From Siphonodentalium dalli (taxonomy: Eukaryota; Mollusca; Scaphopoda; Gadilida; Siphonodentaliidae): 64,000 bases of DNA. Under the pieces are notes generated by a model that saw only the letters and a program-made list of their open reading frames with translations, was not told the DNA's origin and searched no databases. The position numbers were made by a program, and so were the translations under genes. The DNA lies in contig CP136069.1 of the NCBI GenBank assembly GCA_032622095.1, positions 104,684,278-104,748,277 of the forward strand, given 5' to 3'. This document shows, piece after piece, positions 14,000 to 24,218 of the stretch. Each line of letters starts with the position of its first letter. Within the stretch, counting starts at the first letter, position 1.

Positions 14000-14688
14000 A
14001 CTAGTATTTACACCACAAGGGTGTACACTTCAGTTTCTGATTCGATAATTAATCATCATTCCAAATGAAATTACCACGCACTGTGTGCCGAAACATTACT
14101 TCTTGTGTTGCATGCCCAATTTGTTTTTATCCTACTGTTGGAAGCATTCTAAGCAGAAAACACGAACTTTAAAGACATAAATCATTGGGTTTAACTTGCA
14201 TTGCAGGGACCGATAAATCCTTCAATGGATCTGTTTTAATGATATTTCACTACATACTTGTAAATTACTAATTCGCATTTTCACTTCTAGATGGTTATCC
14301 AATATGTTGCTTTTGTCGTAGCATAGCTTCGAGTTGCTGGCATTTTGACAGCCATTCATGGCCGTGATTGCATTATTTTGTGTCCTTGTTTTTTCACTCT
14401 ATTCACTCCTGTACTCTAATTTCACATATTAACCCAAGGTAAGTTTATATCAGTCTGCGACGGTCAGACCAAAGGTCGAAGACTAATATGAAGTTTATAC
14501 ATATGGCTGATATATGTACGCCAATATCAAACTAACCAAGTAATAACCGTGTTTATATCAATTATTTCAATAAAGCCGTAATGTCACTCCACTGGTGTGA
14601 ACTCAAGATTGAATGGACAACAAGTAGAATTTAATTGAAATGGCCATTATAATTTGAAATATACATGTATTATATATAACTTGATAAT
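14000..14688. other. Non-coding stretch
   Basis: AT-rich with no supported gene, RNA or repeat structure seen. Confidence 0.4.
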
Positions 14689-15836
14689 TATACCCCCTTT
14701 TTAAAAAAAGGGGGGTATTTAAAAAGGGGGGTATATACTGTTTTGCACCTGTCTGTGCATGCGTGCGTACGTCCGTCCGATGTCTGTTCATGTCATAACT
14801 TGAACAGTAGTGCTCAGATCCCAATGAAATTAGGTATGGATGTTCACTACTATGAGGACATTAAATAGAGGGTTCCATCATTTCTTTCGGATTCTCCATT
14901 CTAGAGTTATTCATCTTTGGTTATCTGGAAATGTTGGCTTTTTGGTCCGTTTGGTGTCTGTTCATGTCATAACTTCAAAAGTTGTGATGGGATCTCAATG
15001 AAATTTGGTATGTTTGTTCACAACTATGAGCACATTAAACAAAGGGTCCCATTGTTTTGTTCGGATTTTCCATTCTAGAGTTATTCATCTTTGTTTATCT
15101 GGAAATGTTGGATTTTTGGTCCGCCAGGTGTCTGTTCATGTCATAACTTGAACAGTAATGCTCGGATCTCAATGAAATTAGGTATGGATGTTCACTGCTA
15201 TGGGGGCATTCAATAGACGGTTACATCGTTTTGTTCTGATTTTCCATTCTAGAGTTATTCATCTTTGTTTATCTGGAAATGTTGTCTTTTTGGTCTGTCT
15301 GGTGTCTGTTCATGTCGTAACTTCAATAGTTGTGCTGGGATCTCAATGAAATTTGGTATGGATGTTCACTACTATGAAGACATTAAAAAAGAGGGTTCCA
15401 TCGTTTTGTTCAGATTTTCAATTCTAGAGTTTATATACATCTTTGTTTATCTGGAAATGTTGGCTTTTTTGTCCGTCTGGTGTCTGTTCATGTCGTAACT
15501 TCAACAGTTGTACTGGGATCTCAATGAAATTTGGTATGAATGTTCACTACTATGATGACATTCAATAGAGGGTTCCATTGTTCTGTTCTGCCTTTCCATT
15601 CTAGAGTTATTGATCTTTGTTTATCTGGAAATGTTGGCTGTTTGGTCCTTCTGATGTCTGTTCAGCTCATAACTTAAACAGTAATACTCGGATCTCAATG
15701 AAATTTTGTATGGATATTCACCACTATGAGGACATTTAATGGCACATTCAACTGTTTTGTTTTGGTTTTTTGTTCTATAGTTATTCATATTTGTTTATAT
15801 GAAAATGCTGATTTTTGGGTCCATCTGCGTATAGCA
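14689..15836. repeat. Hairpin-headed GTCC repeat with ~177 bp tandem units
   Basis: Starts with a TACCCCC..AAAAAAA..GGGGGTA hairpin and a GTCCGTCC microsatellite. It continues as about six units of ~177 bp, each with GTGTCTGTTCATGTC.TAACTT, ATCTCAATGAAATTTGG and CATTCTAGAGTTATTCAT. A shorter copy with three units lies at 28.63-29.29 kb inside the Polinton. The copy here stops at TATAGCAGTCA, exactly where the Polinton begins. Open frames within it follow the tandem units and are not genes. Confidence 0.8.
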
Positions 15837-15838
15837 GT

Positions 15839-15908
15839 CAATTGGACCAAAAACCTAAATACAAAATTCTGCAAGAATTATTTATATTATATTTTGACTC
15901 TGTCAATA
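15839..15908 (+). repeat. Polinton left terminal inverted repeat
   Basis: Runs from CAATTGGACCAAAAACCTAA to TTTTGACTCTGTCAATAG and matches the reverse complement of 36,578-36,645 with very few differences. Similarity ends just inside, before the GTTCC..GGAAC dyad. Confidence 0.9.
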
Positions 15909-15999
15909 GTTCCTGTTCCGTAGGAACACAAACAGGAGGGCCAAGGGAAGGCCCACTACCCTCGATGGCCCAGGCTCTCCATATTTCATATATATATAT

Positions 16000-16346
16000 T
16001 CACTTGCTCAGCTTATAAGCCACTACACCCATTGCGGCCATTGCAAGGACAATAAAGGTTATCTCGCTGGTTTTTTGGTCATCTGACGGTGTGTAGAAAT
16101 CGGAAAGTTTGGGCTCAGGGGCTAGTTGTAGTTGAGCTGCATTTTTGCCCGTGACCTGCTCGTAAACATGGATTGCAGCGTCCACGTCACGGAAAGTTTG
16201 AACAGCGTGTCCATGGCGACGGAGTTCAAGGCGCTCTGTCCGTTTTCGGGACCATTCTGTTTGTGCATCGAAAAGAGATAGCTTGACCCGCTGAATGCTA
16301 ATGCGTTCGCGAGTGCACCTCCGAGCAACATTGCGGCAGTTGCCAT
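16000..16346 (-). pseudogene. Small Polinton membrane protein, one frameshift
   Basis: The N-terminal part (from 16,346; starts MATAAMLLGG) and the C-terminal part (to the TGA at 16,000; ends with a hydrophobic segment followed by AYKLSK) lie in different frames. They join near 16,190, where both frames encode overlapping text. Together they make about 115 residues: a hydrophobic N-terminus, a polar middle and a predicted C-terminal membrane anchor. It is the last gene before the left terminus, in line with the other minus-strand small genes. Exact function unknown; a virion-associated membrane protein is an inference from size and location. Confidence 0.65.
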
Positions 16347-16411
16347 TATTCGTAATGATTACGATTCGTAACGTAATAGTTATATATATATATTACTTTG
16401 TAATAATATAA

Positions 16412-16624
16412 CTACTTCATAATATCGGATGGTATGAGCCCCTGTTTAATTAGCATATCTTTTGTGACTGCGGCGAGCGCGACATCAAGAATGACCATAC
16501 CCATATCGCGGGGCGTGAAATCCAGCTTAGGGGAAGGACCACCTATAGCCATTTTGGCCAGGCTGGAGTAGCTGATTGCAAGACCAGATACCATGACGCC
16601 GTGGTACACCTCGTTGACGAGCAT
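16412..16624 (-). CDS. 70-residue hydrophobic Polinton protein, intact
   Basis: An uninterrupted frame from ATG at 16,624 (MLVNEVYHGV) to the stop at 16,412. Two hydrophobic stretches (about residues 8-28 and 42-57) are separated by a Pro/Asp/Lys segment. The upstream region is strongly TATA-like (TATATATGTATATATA near 16,655). An ACTTTGTAATAAT motif follows the stop and another precedes the start. No homologous function is known to me. The lack of damage beside broken neighbours may be chance because of its size. Confidence 0.65.
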   Translation of the reverse strand: MLVNEVYHGVMVSGLAISYSSLAKMAIGGPSPKLDFTPRDMGMVILDVALAAVTKDMLIKQGLIPSDIMK

Positions 16625-16764
16625 CTTTCTGTCAGTACTGTACTGACATATCTGCTATATATGTATATATATACTTTGTAATAATTATTCCATATAAAAT
16701 GGATCTGCCTTTAATTGATGTTTTGTTTTTTGCGGTGTTACTTCATGACGAGAGTCGCTCCGCG

Positions 16765-17070
16765 TCACAGATGCTTGCGTGCGTTGGGCCGCATTCTGAT
16801 ATTTCTGAACAGCAACACCGCACCAAACAACCCAAGGCCCCCGACTAGCCACAGTTCCGAAGGTACAGCAGTTCCTGTTCCATGGGAACAATCAGAGCTC
16901 GCAGAGCCACTGCTATGACCAGCAGTAACAGGTCCTTTAGGACGGCTGTTATTACCCCTTCCGTCGGGGGTACCACCAGTGGCAGATGGGGTAGGAATAG
17001 CAGTAGTCATAACAGGAGCTGGTTCTTGGATTCCTGAAGCTCCTGGAGGATTTTCTCCTGTTTTGTCCAA
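16765..17070 (-). CDS. Proline/glycine-rich protein with C-terminal membrane segment, possibly part of the next frame
   Basis: Frame from 17,070 to 16,765, about 101 residues. The first 70 are Pro/Gly/Thr/Ser-rich; residues about 76-90 form a hydrophobic segment (LVGGLGLFGAVLLF) followed by basic residues, typical of a type-I-like anchor. It overlaps the preceding frame by 63 bp, so the two may be one gene split by a frameshift. Two short dyads, GTTCCATGGGAAC (16,877) and GTCCTTTAGGAC (16,932), lie within the coding text. Confidence 0.5.
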   Translation of the reverse strand: MDKTGENPPGASGIQEPAPVMTTAIPTPSATGGTPDGRGNNSRPKGPVTAGHSSGSASSDCSHGTGTAVPSELWLVGGLGLFGAVLLFRNIRMRPNARKHL

Positions 17071-17327
17071 CGAGCTGCGGCGCCCGCTCGCCCCGCCGTG
17101 ACTTTCTTGGGATCCTTTGGGGGTCTTGGTTTTGTCGCGTTCGCTTCTGACAGTGGCTCTGACACTGGCGTGTCGCTGCGTATGTCCTTTAGGACAGCAT
17201 CCCCTCCATTGAGTGTATCACCCGGGAGCACCGGCCGTGCACTGCCGGTCATGGGAACCACCCCAGGCGCGAAATTCAGACCGAATTTGCCCAACAATGC
17301 AATTATCAGACTAATAACTTGTAACAT
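17007..17327 (-). CDS. Small Polinton protein with N-terminal hydrophobic segment
   Basis: About 106 residues from ATG at 17,327. Residues 1-14 (MLQVISLIIALLGK) are hydrophobic and could be a signal anchor. The rest is acidic then basic, with an Ala/Gly/Arg stretch and a C-terminal KQEKILQELQESK segment that may form a short helix. A GTCCTTTAGGAC dyad sits inside at 17,184. It likely forms one transcription unit with the downstream minus-strand small genes. No family assignment. Confidence 0.5.
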   Translation of the reverse strand: MLQVISLIIALLGKFGLNFAPGVVPMTGSARPVLPGDTLNGGDAVLKDIRSDTPVSEPLSEANATKPRPPKDPKKVTAGRAGAAARWTKQEKILQELQESKNQLLL

Positions 17328-17344
17328 TGTGTTTGATATTAAAG

Positions 17345-17816
17345 GTACTCAATCCGACCAGAGGGCCCCACACCACCACCCCCCGGCCCCGGGAGCAAAA
17401 AATATCTGACTCGAGTCGAGGAACCCACCCATCACAGCCCAGAGCAACTAGATATCGATTCCCCAAATCCACCAACCCCCGGAGATCCCCCACAAGTCAG
17501 CAGAACCACGCGATCAAAACGGACAAATCGCAGGCACAAAGACAGACAACTCCAAAATCAAGTGCCTACCATTAACAATAATAACCACTCGATTCCAGAG
17601 CCATCCATCCCACACCCGCAACCCGCCCGCCCTGACCACGCGAATCCGCCAACTCCCGGGACAGATCCCCGAAAATTAACAGACCCCAAAAACCGACACC
17701 CATCCACTCCGAGGCCCGACCGGCGGGCCCCCCGACCCGAACCAAACACCCTCCACACCCAAACCCAAAGAAACAGCAATACAGGCCCCCCCGATCGGAC
17801 TGAGCACCTTTAATTA
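17345..17816 (+). other. C-rich open stretch, Pro/Arg/Asn-rich frame
   Basis: The plus strand is extremely C-rich and G-poor and stays open for about 155 codons without an initiating ATG, ending at TAA 17,814-17,816. Translation is Pro, Thr, Arg, His and Asn-rich with basic patches such as TTRSKRTNRRHKD. The minus strand is also partly open. It could be a biased C-terminal tail of a retrotransposon polyprotein or a low-complexity Polinton segment. The strand bias differs sharply from both flanks. Confidence 0.35.
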
Positions 17817-18907
17817 AAAGTTCTCCAGCTGCACATATTATAGCTATATAAATTGTGTGTATACCAATACACGATATAGAAGGTAGAACGAATTAATGTT
17901 CCATAAGTAGGTAAGTATGATACATGCAATTAGTACAGTATATAAAATAAAAAATAAAAATAAAATTGAAAATATCAAATAAGTCCATATTTGTGAGCTA
18001 ATTTTATCAATATAATGCGCCACCAGTGCGTTGTAAACAATTATAATATTATATACGCCCAGTCACAGAGTCGCGACCACAGCAGACCAACCGTACGGAT
18101 CCAACATTATGGCGACCCAACGATAAGGCGTATTATGCAGTTATATTAAACGATTAACCCTATATTTTAATGTTATGGCAAAGGATAAAAAAGGAAAATG
18201 ACATAGAAACCATGCGCCACACACTCCCATGCAATTCGATAGGCAACCGTATAAAAACAAAAATATATTGCGTTACAGGTAATGTTCGATAACTCCTAAC
18301 ACTTTATCAGACACTGTATCTTATTATCCAACAAGTTGTAAAAGTGGTCAACTATGCATTACTGTCACTCACAGGTCACTGTTTCTGGGTCAGCACTGAG
18401 GCCAAATGTATTTAATTATGTGGCGATGGGAGATTTTACTGATACCTGTGTTGAATGTGGGGACATTTCATGATTATCGGATGAGCGCACATCAATTATC
18501 AGCTCCGCTTGCCAGCGATGTCGAATGCTGTCGTGATTCGATATTATTTTTATATGTACTTAGGTTTTACATACAAGGGGACTGTTCATGACAATTTACT
18601 GCTGGGGGCCAGTAGGTCATACTCTACGAGGGTTCAACTATCAGTGGAACATGATTATAAATGTATGATGTTAGTGCGAACTCATTTAGGCATATAATAT
18701 ATGAATAATAATTAAGTATATACTATTTTGTCATAAACAAATGGGGATAACCATAGTCATGTATTTTGCCATGGACAAAGTTAGAATATCCAAGTGTGTA
18801 GGTGTTTGCAAATAAATGGAACTCCTGATCCCGTTGCATGCATCCTCCCGAAAGTTTAAGTGGAGGAGACATTAGGGAAAAGTGAGATCCACTCAGTGCA
18901 AGCTAGT
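17817..18907. other. AT-rich insertion sequence in the Polinton, no genes
   Basis: Composition changes abruptly from the C-rich block to AT-rich DNA. A short inverted repeat TATACGCC / GGCGTATTA encloses a ~75 bp GC-richer segment at about 18,050-18,132. No coding region is supported. Confidence 0.4.
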
Positions 18908-19063
18908 GGTGTCGGTCCACTTTCTAGTCTGCGTATGGTTGAAAATTAAAACCATCTGACAGAGGTAAGATTTCCCCTATAACTCACCCATTCCCGAATG
19001 GGAAATGGAAAGGGTGATAAAAGGAATCTTAGCCCTATAAGATGTGGACCGAGACCAATACAA
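18908..19063. repeat. Imperfect ~155 bp hairpin
   Basis: The inner arms are about 32 bp each (18,966-18,997 and 19,000-19,032; GGTAAGATTTCCCC.. against the complement of ..GGAATCTTAGCC), around a GAA loop. Outer arms contain TCGGTCCAC on the left and GTGGACCGA on the right. Mismatches and bulges are frequent. It could be a miniature foldback element. Confidence 0.55.
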
Positions 19064-19310
19064 CCACACACGAAGAGATTCCAGTTAAATTTCGTGGGTT
19101 TTAAGTTATGCAAAACAGTTATGTTTTGTCCGATTCATCATTGTTCATGATATTTGAATACTAAGAAATGTATATCGAATTATAGTTACAAGGGTCGATT
19201 CACTAAGCAAGCCCAATAAAATCAGAAATAATAACAAAGGTTACATCTATAATGGTGCATATCACATGAAGAAGTGTGGCGAGTTATAGTATATGATCAA
19301 TGTAAGTATA

Positions 19311-21978
19311 CCCTTACATTTCCCAAGTGTGTTATAAGTGTCAAATAAGTGTTGCATAAGTGTAGGAAAAATTTTCCTCTAAGTGTGCACTTACAACCAA
19401 GTGTACAAGTCCAACAGTGGCAGTAAGTGTAGTGCAAGTGTAACATAAGTGTACAGTAAGTGTACGTTCCAACTATGTAAATGAGGTGAGTGTCATATAA
19501 GTGTATGATTCTAAAGTGTGGTATAAGTGTATGTTGGCAAGTGTAATAGAACTGTATAATAATTGCAAGTGTTTTATAAGTGTAAGTTCTGAATGGGGTT
19601 GTAAGTGTACAGTAAGTGTACAATGGTGATTGTGATGCAAGTGTATTATATAAGTGTATAGTACATGTATTAGTAAAATAAGTGTATATCATAGATGGGC
19701 ATGCACATATTAAATTTCACTATCAAAGATGGCAATTGATGCATTAATCAAGGGAATCACATTCACAATGATTTAGACTGATAAAATACTTTATTATATT
19801 ATATTAATAATGTTTTAATATATAAATCATCTATCGATTAGGTTCCTTGGCTCAATAAATATATTTCATAAATCTGGTGCTGATATGCGAAGTTTGAATG
19901 AGCTGAAGTATCTTCAAGCTTGTCTCTTCCCGTTTCAAGGCGTTTGTCTTTACTCCACTTTTGTCATGATGTTCATGTCATATTCAGTACCATGTCCCAT
20001 TTAAAGCATGCAGTGCCTGCTGTGGGATGTTTAGTTTATCACGGTGAGTGAGAGAAATTTGCAAACGTTGGCATGACCGATTCCAGTTTTGTTTTGCCAA
20101 AAAAGCTGTAAGTGAGTCATTTTTTTCTTCTTCTGATGTCACATTGTCTCTGAGATGATCCAAATTCCAATGTGCTCTGTGTGCCCAGAATTAGTTTTGT
20201 CCGGTATCACAAGCATTTGGACAAGACGTCAAGATGATTGAAATTGAATCCGTGATCAGTCCTCTTGGCGAGTCTTGCCAACATTGTCATTGGGCAACAA
20301 TGAAACATGCGAGAGATCAATCACTGAATCAGCTGGACGACAGCCACCACTCTCCGATTGAGAATTATCACTTGTAAATAAATGTATGTTGTATATCTGA
20401 ATTTAGCGCACGTTTCCATCGGTTATAATCTGTATGCATCCAGTGTGACTTTACTGTTGACATGATTTAATTTCTCAATGTCATCGTGTCATTGTAGGAT
20501 CACCGGTCGAATTGGGAACAAACTTCGCCTATTTGCGTAATTATTTGCCGAATTCAGCCTCCTACCACCTGTTCTATCTCTAGTGTGTTTAGTTCCTTTC
20601 TTCTTTTTGCCAAATTGTTGAATTGTTTTGGCTTTTCTCGCCGTCATTTTCGTAAATAAAATGCAGATGAAATTTAAATTTGATTTCTTGACCGCCGAAT
20701 TACCGGAATGTGGTCTGCGCATGCGCATGTAGTCACGGTCACAGTCACGTGTTAGCCTTTAGCCAATCGTATGCTCAGTTCTAGGATATCACTTGATTTA
20801 GACGGGTTTTCCCAATAAAATGATGACATCAGAGGACAATGTTTACACACAGCGAGATGGGATTTAATTCCCCATACACGAACACGTGGGCAGAAAGCCG
20901 CAAGCATTTCCTTTGGGAGATTTACAGTGGGTCGATAATCACACGTATATACAGTTAAACTTTGTTATTTTTGATACATTTTACGTTAAATTAAAAACAT
21001 ATAGCAGGTACATATACGTACTTCTCCGAGAATGTTAAAAACAATTTTTATCTGTTCATCATTATTTTATTGTCACGAAATTACGCTAACTTAGTAACTA
21101 TCGAAGTTTTGCCATAAAAAACCCTGATAAAAATAATTCTATTTGGGAGTATTGCACGTCAAAATTACGGGTTTAGAAACGATTTTTATTATACTTAATT
21201 CTGATCTGCGTCGTCAAACTACTATCATACAACATTTCTATATTCGTAATGCGGACATTTTTGTTGTTGTTTTTTGAATGCAGGTGTGTTTGGAAACACA
21301 ATCATTGAAGCTTTCATATAGTAATACGCCAATTTCAATATACGTGATAGCGACCAATTTTCATTGTTTCTATGACAAACATTTTGCAGTTAATAAATTG
21401 TAGATATACATACTCATATATCTTTATTTTAGCACAAAAGATTCATAAAATTTATTACTATCGGAATATAAATAACAGAAAAACGAAATACCGTAATTTC
21501 AAAATTGAAAAAGTTCATATTTAATATAAGACGGCAATTATATAGTACAAATGTGCGAGGCTCTGAGCAGTATTCCTGAACATATCCATATCAAAGTTTG
21601 ATAAGTGTGGTATAAGTGTTGATAAATTTTTCCAAAGTTCCATAAGTGTACCTTTAGGTGTGGGGCAGTGTTCCCAAAACATTTAAAAAGTATAAGTATC
21701 ATCAGTGTGTCATAAGTGTAGAGAGAACTTTTCAAAGTACCATAAGTGTAGCTGTAAGTGTGGGCAGCATGCCCAAAGATTTTCAAAGTCTCAAAAGTGT
21801 AGAGCAAGTGTACACTTATTACAACACTTACACTACACTTACGAAATAAGTGTACATTTCGAAAAAAGTGAGTGTGGTACAAGTGTACTGAATTAAAAAA
21901 ACAAAAGCTACAAGTGTACTATAAGTGTATACCTGAACTACACTTACAATGAAAGTGTACACTTAGAAAATATAAGGG
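19311..21978. mobile_element. TA-flanked non-autonomous transposon with AAGTGTA arrays, copy A
   Basis: 2,668 bp with inverted ends CCCTTACATTTCCCAAGTGT and (complement) CCCTTATATTTTCTAAGTGT, flanked by TA on both sides (19,309-19,310 and 21,979-21,980). The first ~380 bp hold about 21 AAGTGT words, mostly AAGTGTA, on the plus strand. The last ~370 bp hold more, in both orientations. The interior is unique and AT-rich, with a promoter-like segment at 20.70-20.78 kb and a small minus-strand ORF. A 2,670 bp copy of nearly the same sequence is at 47,795-50,464. No transposase is present, so it would need one in trans. Confidence 0.9.
20492..20647 (-). CDS. Small basic ORF conserved in both TA-element copies
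   Basis: A 52-residue frame starting MTARKAKTIQQFGKKKKGTK, very rich in Lys/Arg. The same frame is present in copy B at about 48.99-49.15 kb with only rare differences. Just upstream on the minus strand lie the dyad TGCGCATGCGCA (20,716-20,727), a CACGTG E-box (20,744-20,750) and an inverted CCAAT box (20,759-20,765), an arrangement typical of a housekeeping promoter. It may be a captured promoter plus first exon of a host gene. The product is not recognised, and the ORF may not be expressed. Confidence 0.4.
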
Positions 21979-22394
21979 TATCCAAGTTATACAAGGTACA
22001 TATTGGAGATTCCAGTTAAATTTCGTGGGTTTTAAGTTATGCAAAAAAGTTATGTTGGGCTATATGATCCATGTGTCCAATTCATCATAGTTCATGATAT
22101 TTGAATACTAAGAAATATATATCGAACTATAGTTTGTGGGTTTTAAGTTATGCAAAAAAGTTATGTTGGGCTATATGATCCATGTGTCCGATTCATCATA
22201 GTTCATGATATCTGAATACTAAGAAATATATATCGAATTATAGTTACAAGGGTCGATTCACCAAGCAAGCCCAATAAAATCAGAAATACTAACATAGGTT
22301 ACATCTATATGGTGCATATCACATGAAAAAGAGTGGTGGGTTATAGTATATGATCAATGTAAGTACAGTATATCCAAGTTATACAGGGTACATA

Positions 22395-23250
22395 TCAGGA
22401 TCTTGTATCTCTTTCTACCCACTTTCCAGTAATATCCTTTGTTTCCAAGATTACTCTGACACCAACCACTCTGATCCGGGTTTTAATGTGCTCTTTTTTT
22501 CTAATATCAAATGCCATGCTACTTAATGTTCCACGTGCACGCTTCATTTCAGGAGGAAGCTCGGTTCTGATACTGATTTTACTCTGTGGTGAAAGGTGCT
22601 CGGTTGCCTGCAGAATTCTCTGTAGCTAACACTACTATAAACGGATTTGGCGGTTTCATGTTGAGTGGTGTTCCTGTTGGACGTGCTACTGGTAGTCTAT
22701 GGGCATTTACACAGCGATCGACAATTTTGTCCGCTATTGGAGGATCCAGTTTCAGGTTGGTTACCAGGAGGTTCTTGATCACATCATATGGGTCCTCACC
22801 TTTCGTTTCCTTTATGCCATATACCAGAATATTGTATTTTCTGTCATGGATTTTTCTGAGGAGACCCCTTTCTGATAATTCAGAATGTTTTGCCAATAGT
22901 TTCTCCTCAAGTTGTGGAATAACATTATCCTCCATATCTGATATACGTTCTTCCATTGATGATAGTGCAGTTCTGTTTTCAATTTGATCATCAGTTATGT
23001 TTTGTATTTTGCTATTGATTTTGGAAAGTTCTGTTGAAATATTTACAAATTTTGTGTTAATACATTCAAAATTTGTGACAAGTGACTTATTCATATTGAT
23101 GATTAATTGTTTCAACTCATCGTTTGATACTTCTGGAAGAGTTTTTGGTTCAACAGTTGACATAGCTGAATCGTCACCACTCATTTTGGAACACTTTGTG
23201 GACGAATTTATATTAGTTGAATAGTTAATTTGGCGTGGCCTAAATTGCAT
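22395..23250 (-). pseudogene. L1-like LINE ORF1 (coiled coil plus RRM-type RNA-binding protein)
   Basis: The frame from 23,250 (or ATG at 23,184, MSGDDSAM) runs to a stop near 22,579. A second frame then continues to TGA at 22,395-22,397, so one frameshift lies near 22,585. Residues about 45-130 have Leu/Ile heptads with many Glu/Lys/Asn (coiled coil). RKYNILVYGIKE marks the RRM-like domain start. The C-terminal part (TELPPEMKRARG..TRIRVVG) matches the C-terminal domain of this ORF1 class. No matching ORF2 follows, so the copy is truncated or deleted. It lies inside the Polinton. Confidence 0.8.
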
Positions 23251-23446
23251 GCGACAATTTCAAAAGTTCAACATATCTTTAAACGGCGATTTTCACACAC
23301 AAAACATCAATTGTCGGCAGTATTCATCTGCTGCATATTTGGAATCAAGAGTGATGACCATTACTTGCCTCTGCGTGCCATTAATATGTCGTCTTAATGC
23401 GTTTTAATCTGCTGTCAAAATAACAAGTTGATGTTGGTCGCCATTT

Positions 23447-23953
23447 TTACCGGAAGTCCTGATTGTCTTCGTCTATATTTCGTGGGCAGACATGTCCAAA
23501 TTGACAATGCTTCGCAGTGGTCAACGCAGCAGTCAAGGGCGCTAAATACATTCCATATCGATTGTACAGCGCACATGTAGCACTGCTTAGGGCGTGCCCG
23601 ACAAAGGTCAGATCAGCGACTAGCTTCGGTTGGCTCTCGATGGGAATCGGGAGGTGCCTACCGGCGAACTGCGCATACCACTGGAGCGCTGCCTGCCCCA
23701 GCGTCTTTGTCATCGCAGCACCCAGCCATGCCTCATAACAGGCATATAGCGTCTCCACTTCCTCGTCCACAGCATCAACATTTCCCAATGCAGCGTCATC
23801 TCCGGTTGAGCTAGTGGCTCTCCGCTCCGCAGCAGTACCAACTGTGCCAGTTCCTACAGAACTACAAGCCGTCGTCCCGACAGTTCCTACGGAACTAGCT
23901 GCATCCTCCATCTGATCTTTCAACAGCTCGTCGATCAAGTCATCACAATTCAT
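23447..23953 (-). CDS. Uncharacterised Polinton protein, 168 residues
   Basis: Chosen start is ATG at 23,953 (MNCDDLIDELLKDQ); an upstream ATG exists at 24,058 but its 35 extra codons look untranslated. The N-terminal third is acidic and contains repeated Ser-Val-Gly-Thr runs encoded by GTTCC..GGAAC dyads at about 23,849 and 23,883. The C-terminal two thirds are Ala/Leu-rich and helix-like with several Trp/Tyr. It lies downstream of the ATPase on the same strand, from which it is separated by the BED-gene insertion. Its reading frame is intact. Function unknown; a capsid accessory role is only positional inference. Confidence 0.55.
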   Translation of the reverse strand: MNCDDLIDELLKDQMEDAASSVGTVGTTACSSVGTGTVGTAAERRATSSTGDDAALGNVDAVDEEVETLYACYEAWLGAAMTKTLGQAALQWYAQFAGRHLPIPIESQPKLVADLTFVGHALSSATCALYNRYGMYLAPLTAALTTAKHCQFGHVCPRNIDEDNQDFR

Positions 23954-24218
23954 ATTTGCAAAACAAATTGTCTTTAATCCAAGTGTTAATCTTTGTCTTA
24001 ACTGGCAAAGTCTAATACATATATCTAGGTATACGTACACCCCACGCAAGGATGCCAAAAATTATGGCCTGGCTGAAGCACATCAGTGTTATACATAGCA
24101 CATCAGTGCTGTACATCATTATACCATATAGGCAGTCGGCTGATCCGTCTTTAACAGAAGCAGTATTCACGCTGTCGGTAGCCAAATTAGCCAATGGCTA
24201 TAATCTTTTTCGAATTTG

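Larger units (their letters stand above)
19070..22390. repeat. ~265 bp tandem repeat family split by the TA element
   Basis: Units with GATTCCAGTTAAATTTCGTG, TTTTAAGTTATGCAAAA, GTTCATGATAT.TGAATACTAAG, GCAAGCCCAATAAAATCAG and GATCAATGTAAGTA occur at 19,070-19,310, 22,010-22,135 (partial) and 22,136-22,390. The 2.67 kb TA-flanked element interrupts the first unit. The last unit retains an uninterrupted version of the same site near 22,360-22,375. Confidence 0.8.

Noticed and set aside
18050-18132. Small independent transposon with TATACGCC ends
   Set aside because: The inverted ends are only ~8 bp and no target duplication or second copy was found.
19297-19692. 131-codon Tyr/Thr/Leu-rich gene (also at 47.8-48.1 kb)
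   Set aside because: It is the translation of the complement of the AAGTGTA array and has no protein features.
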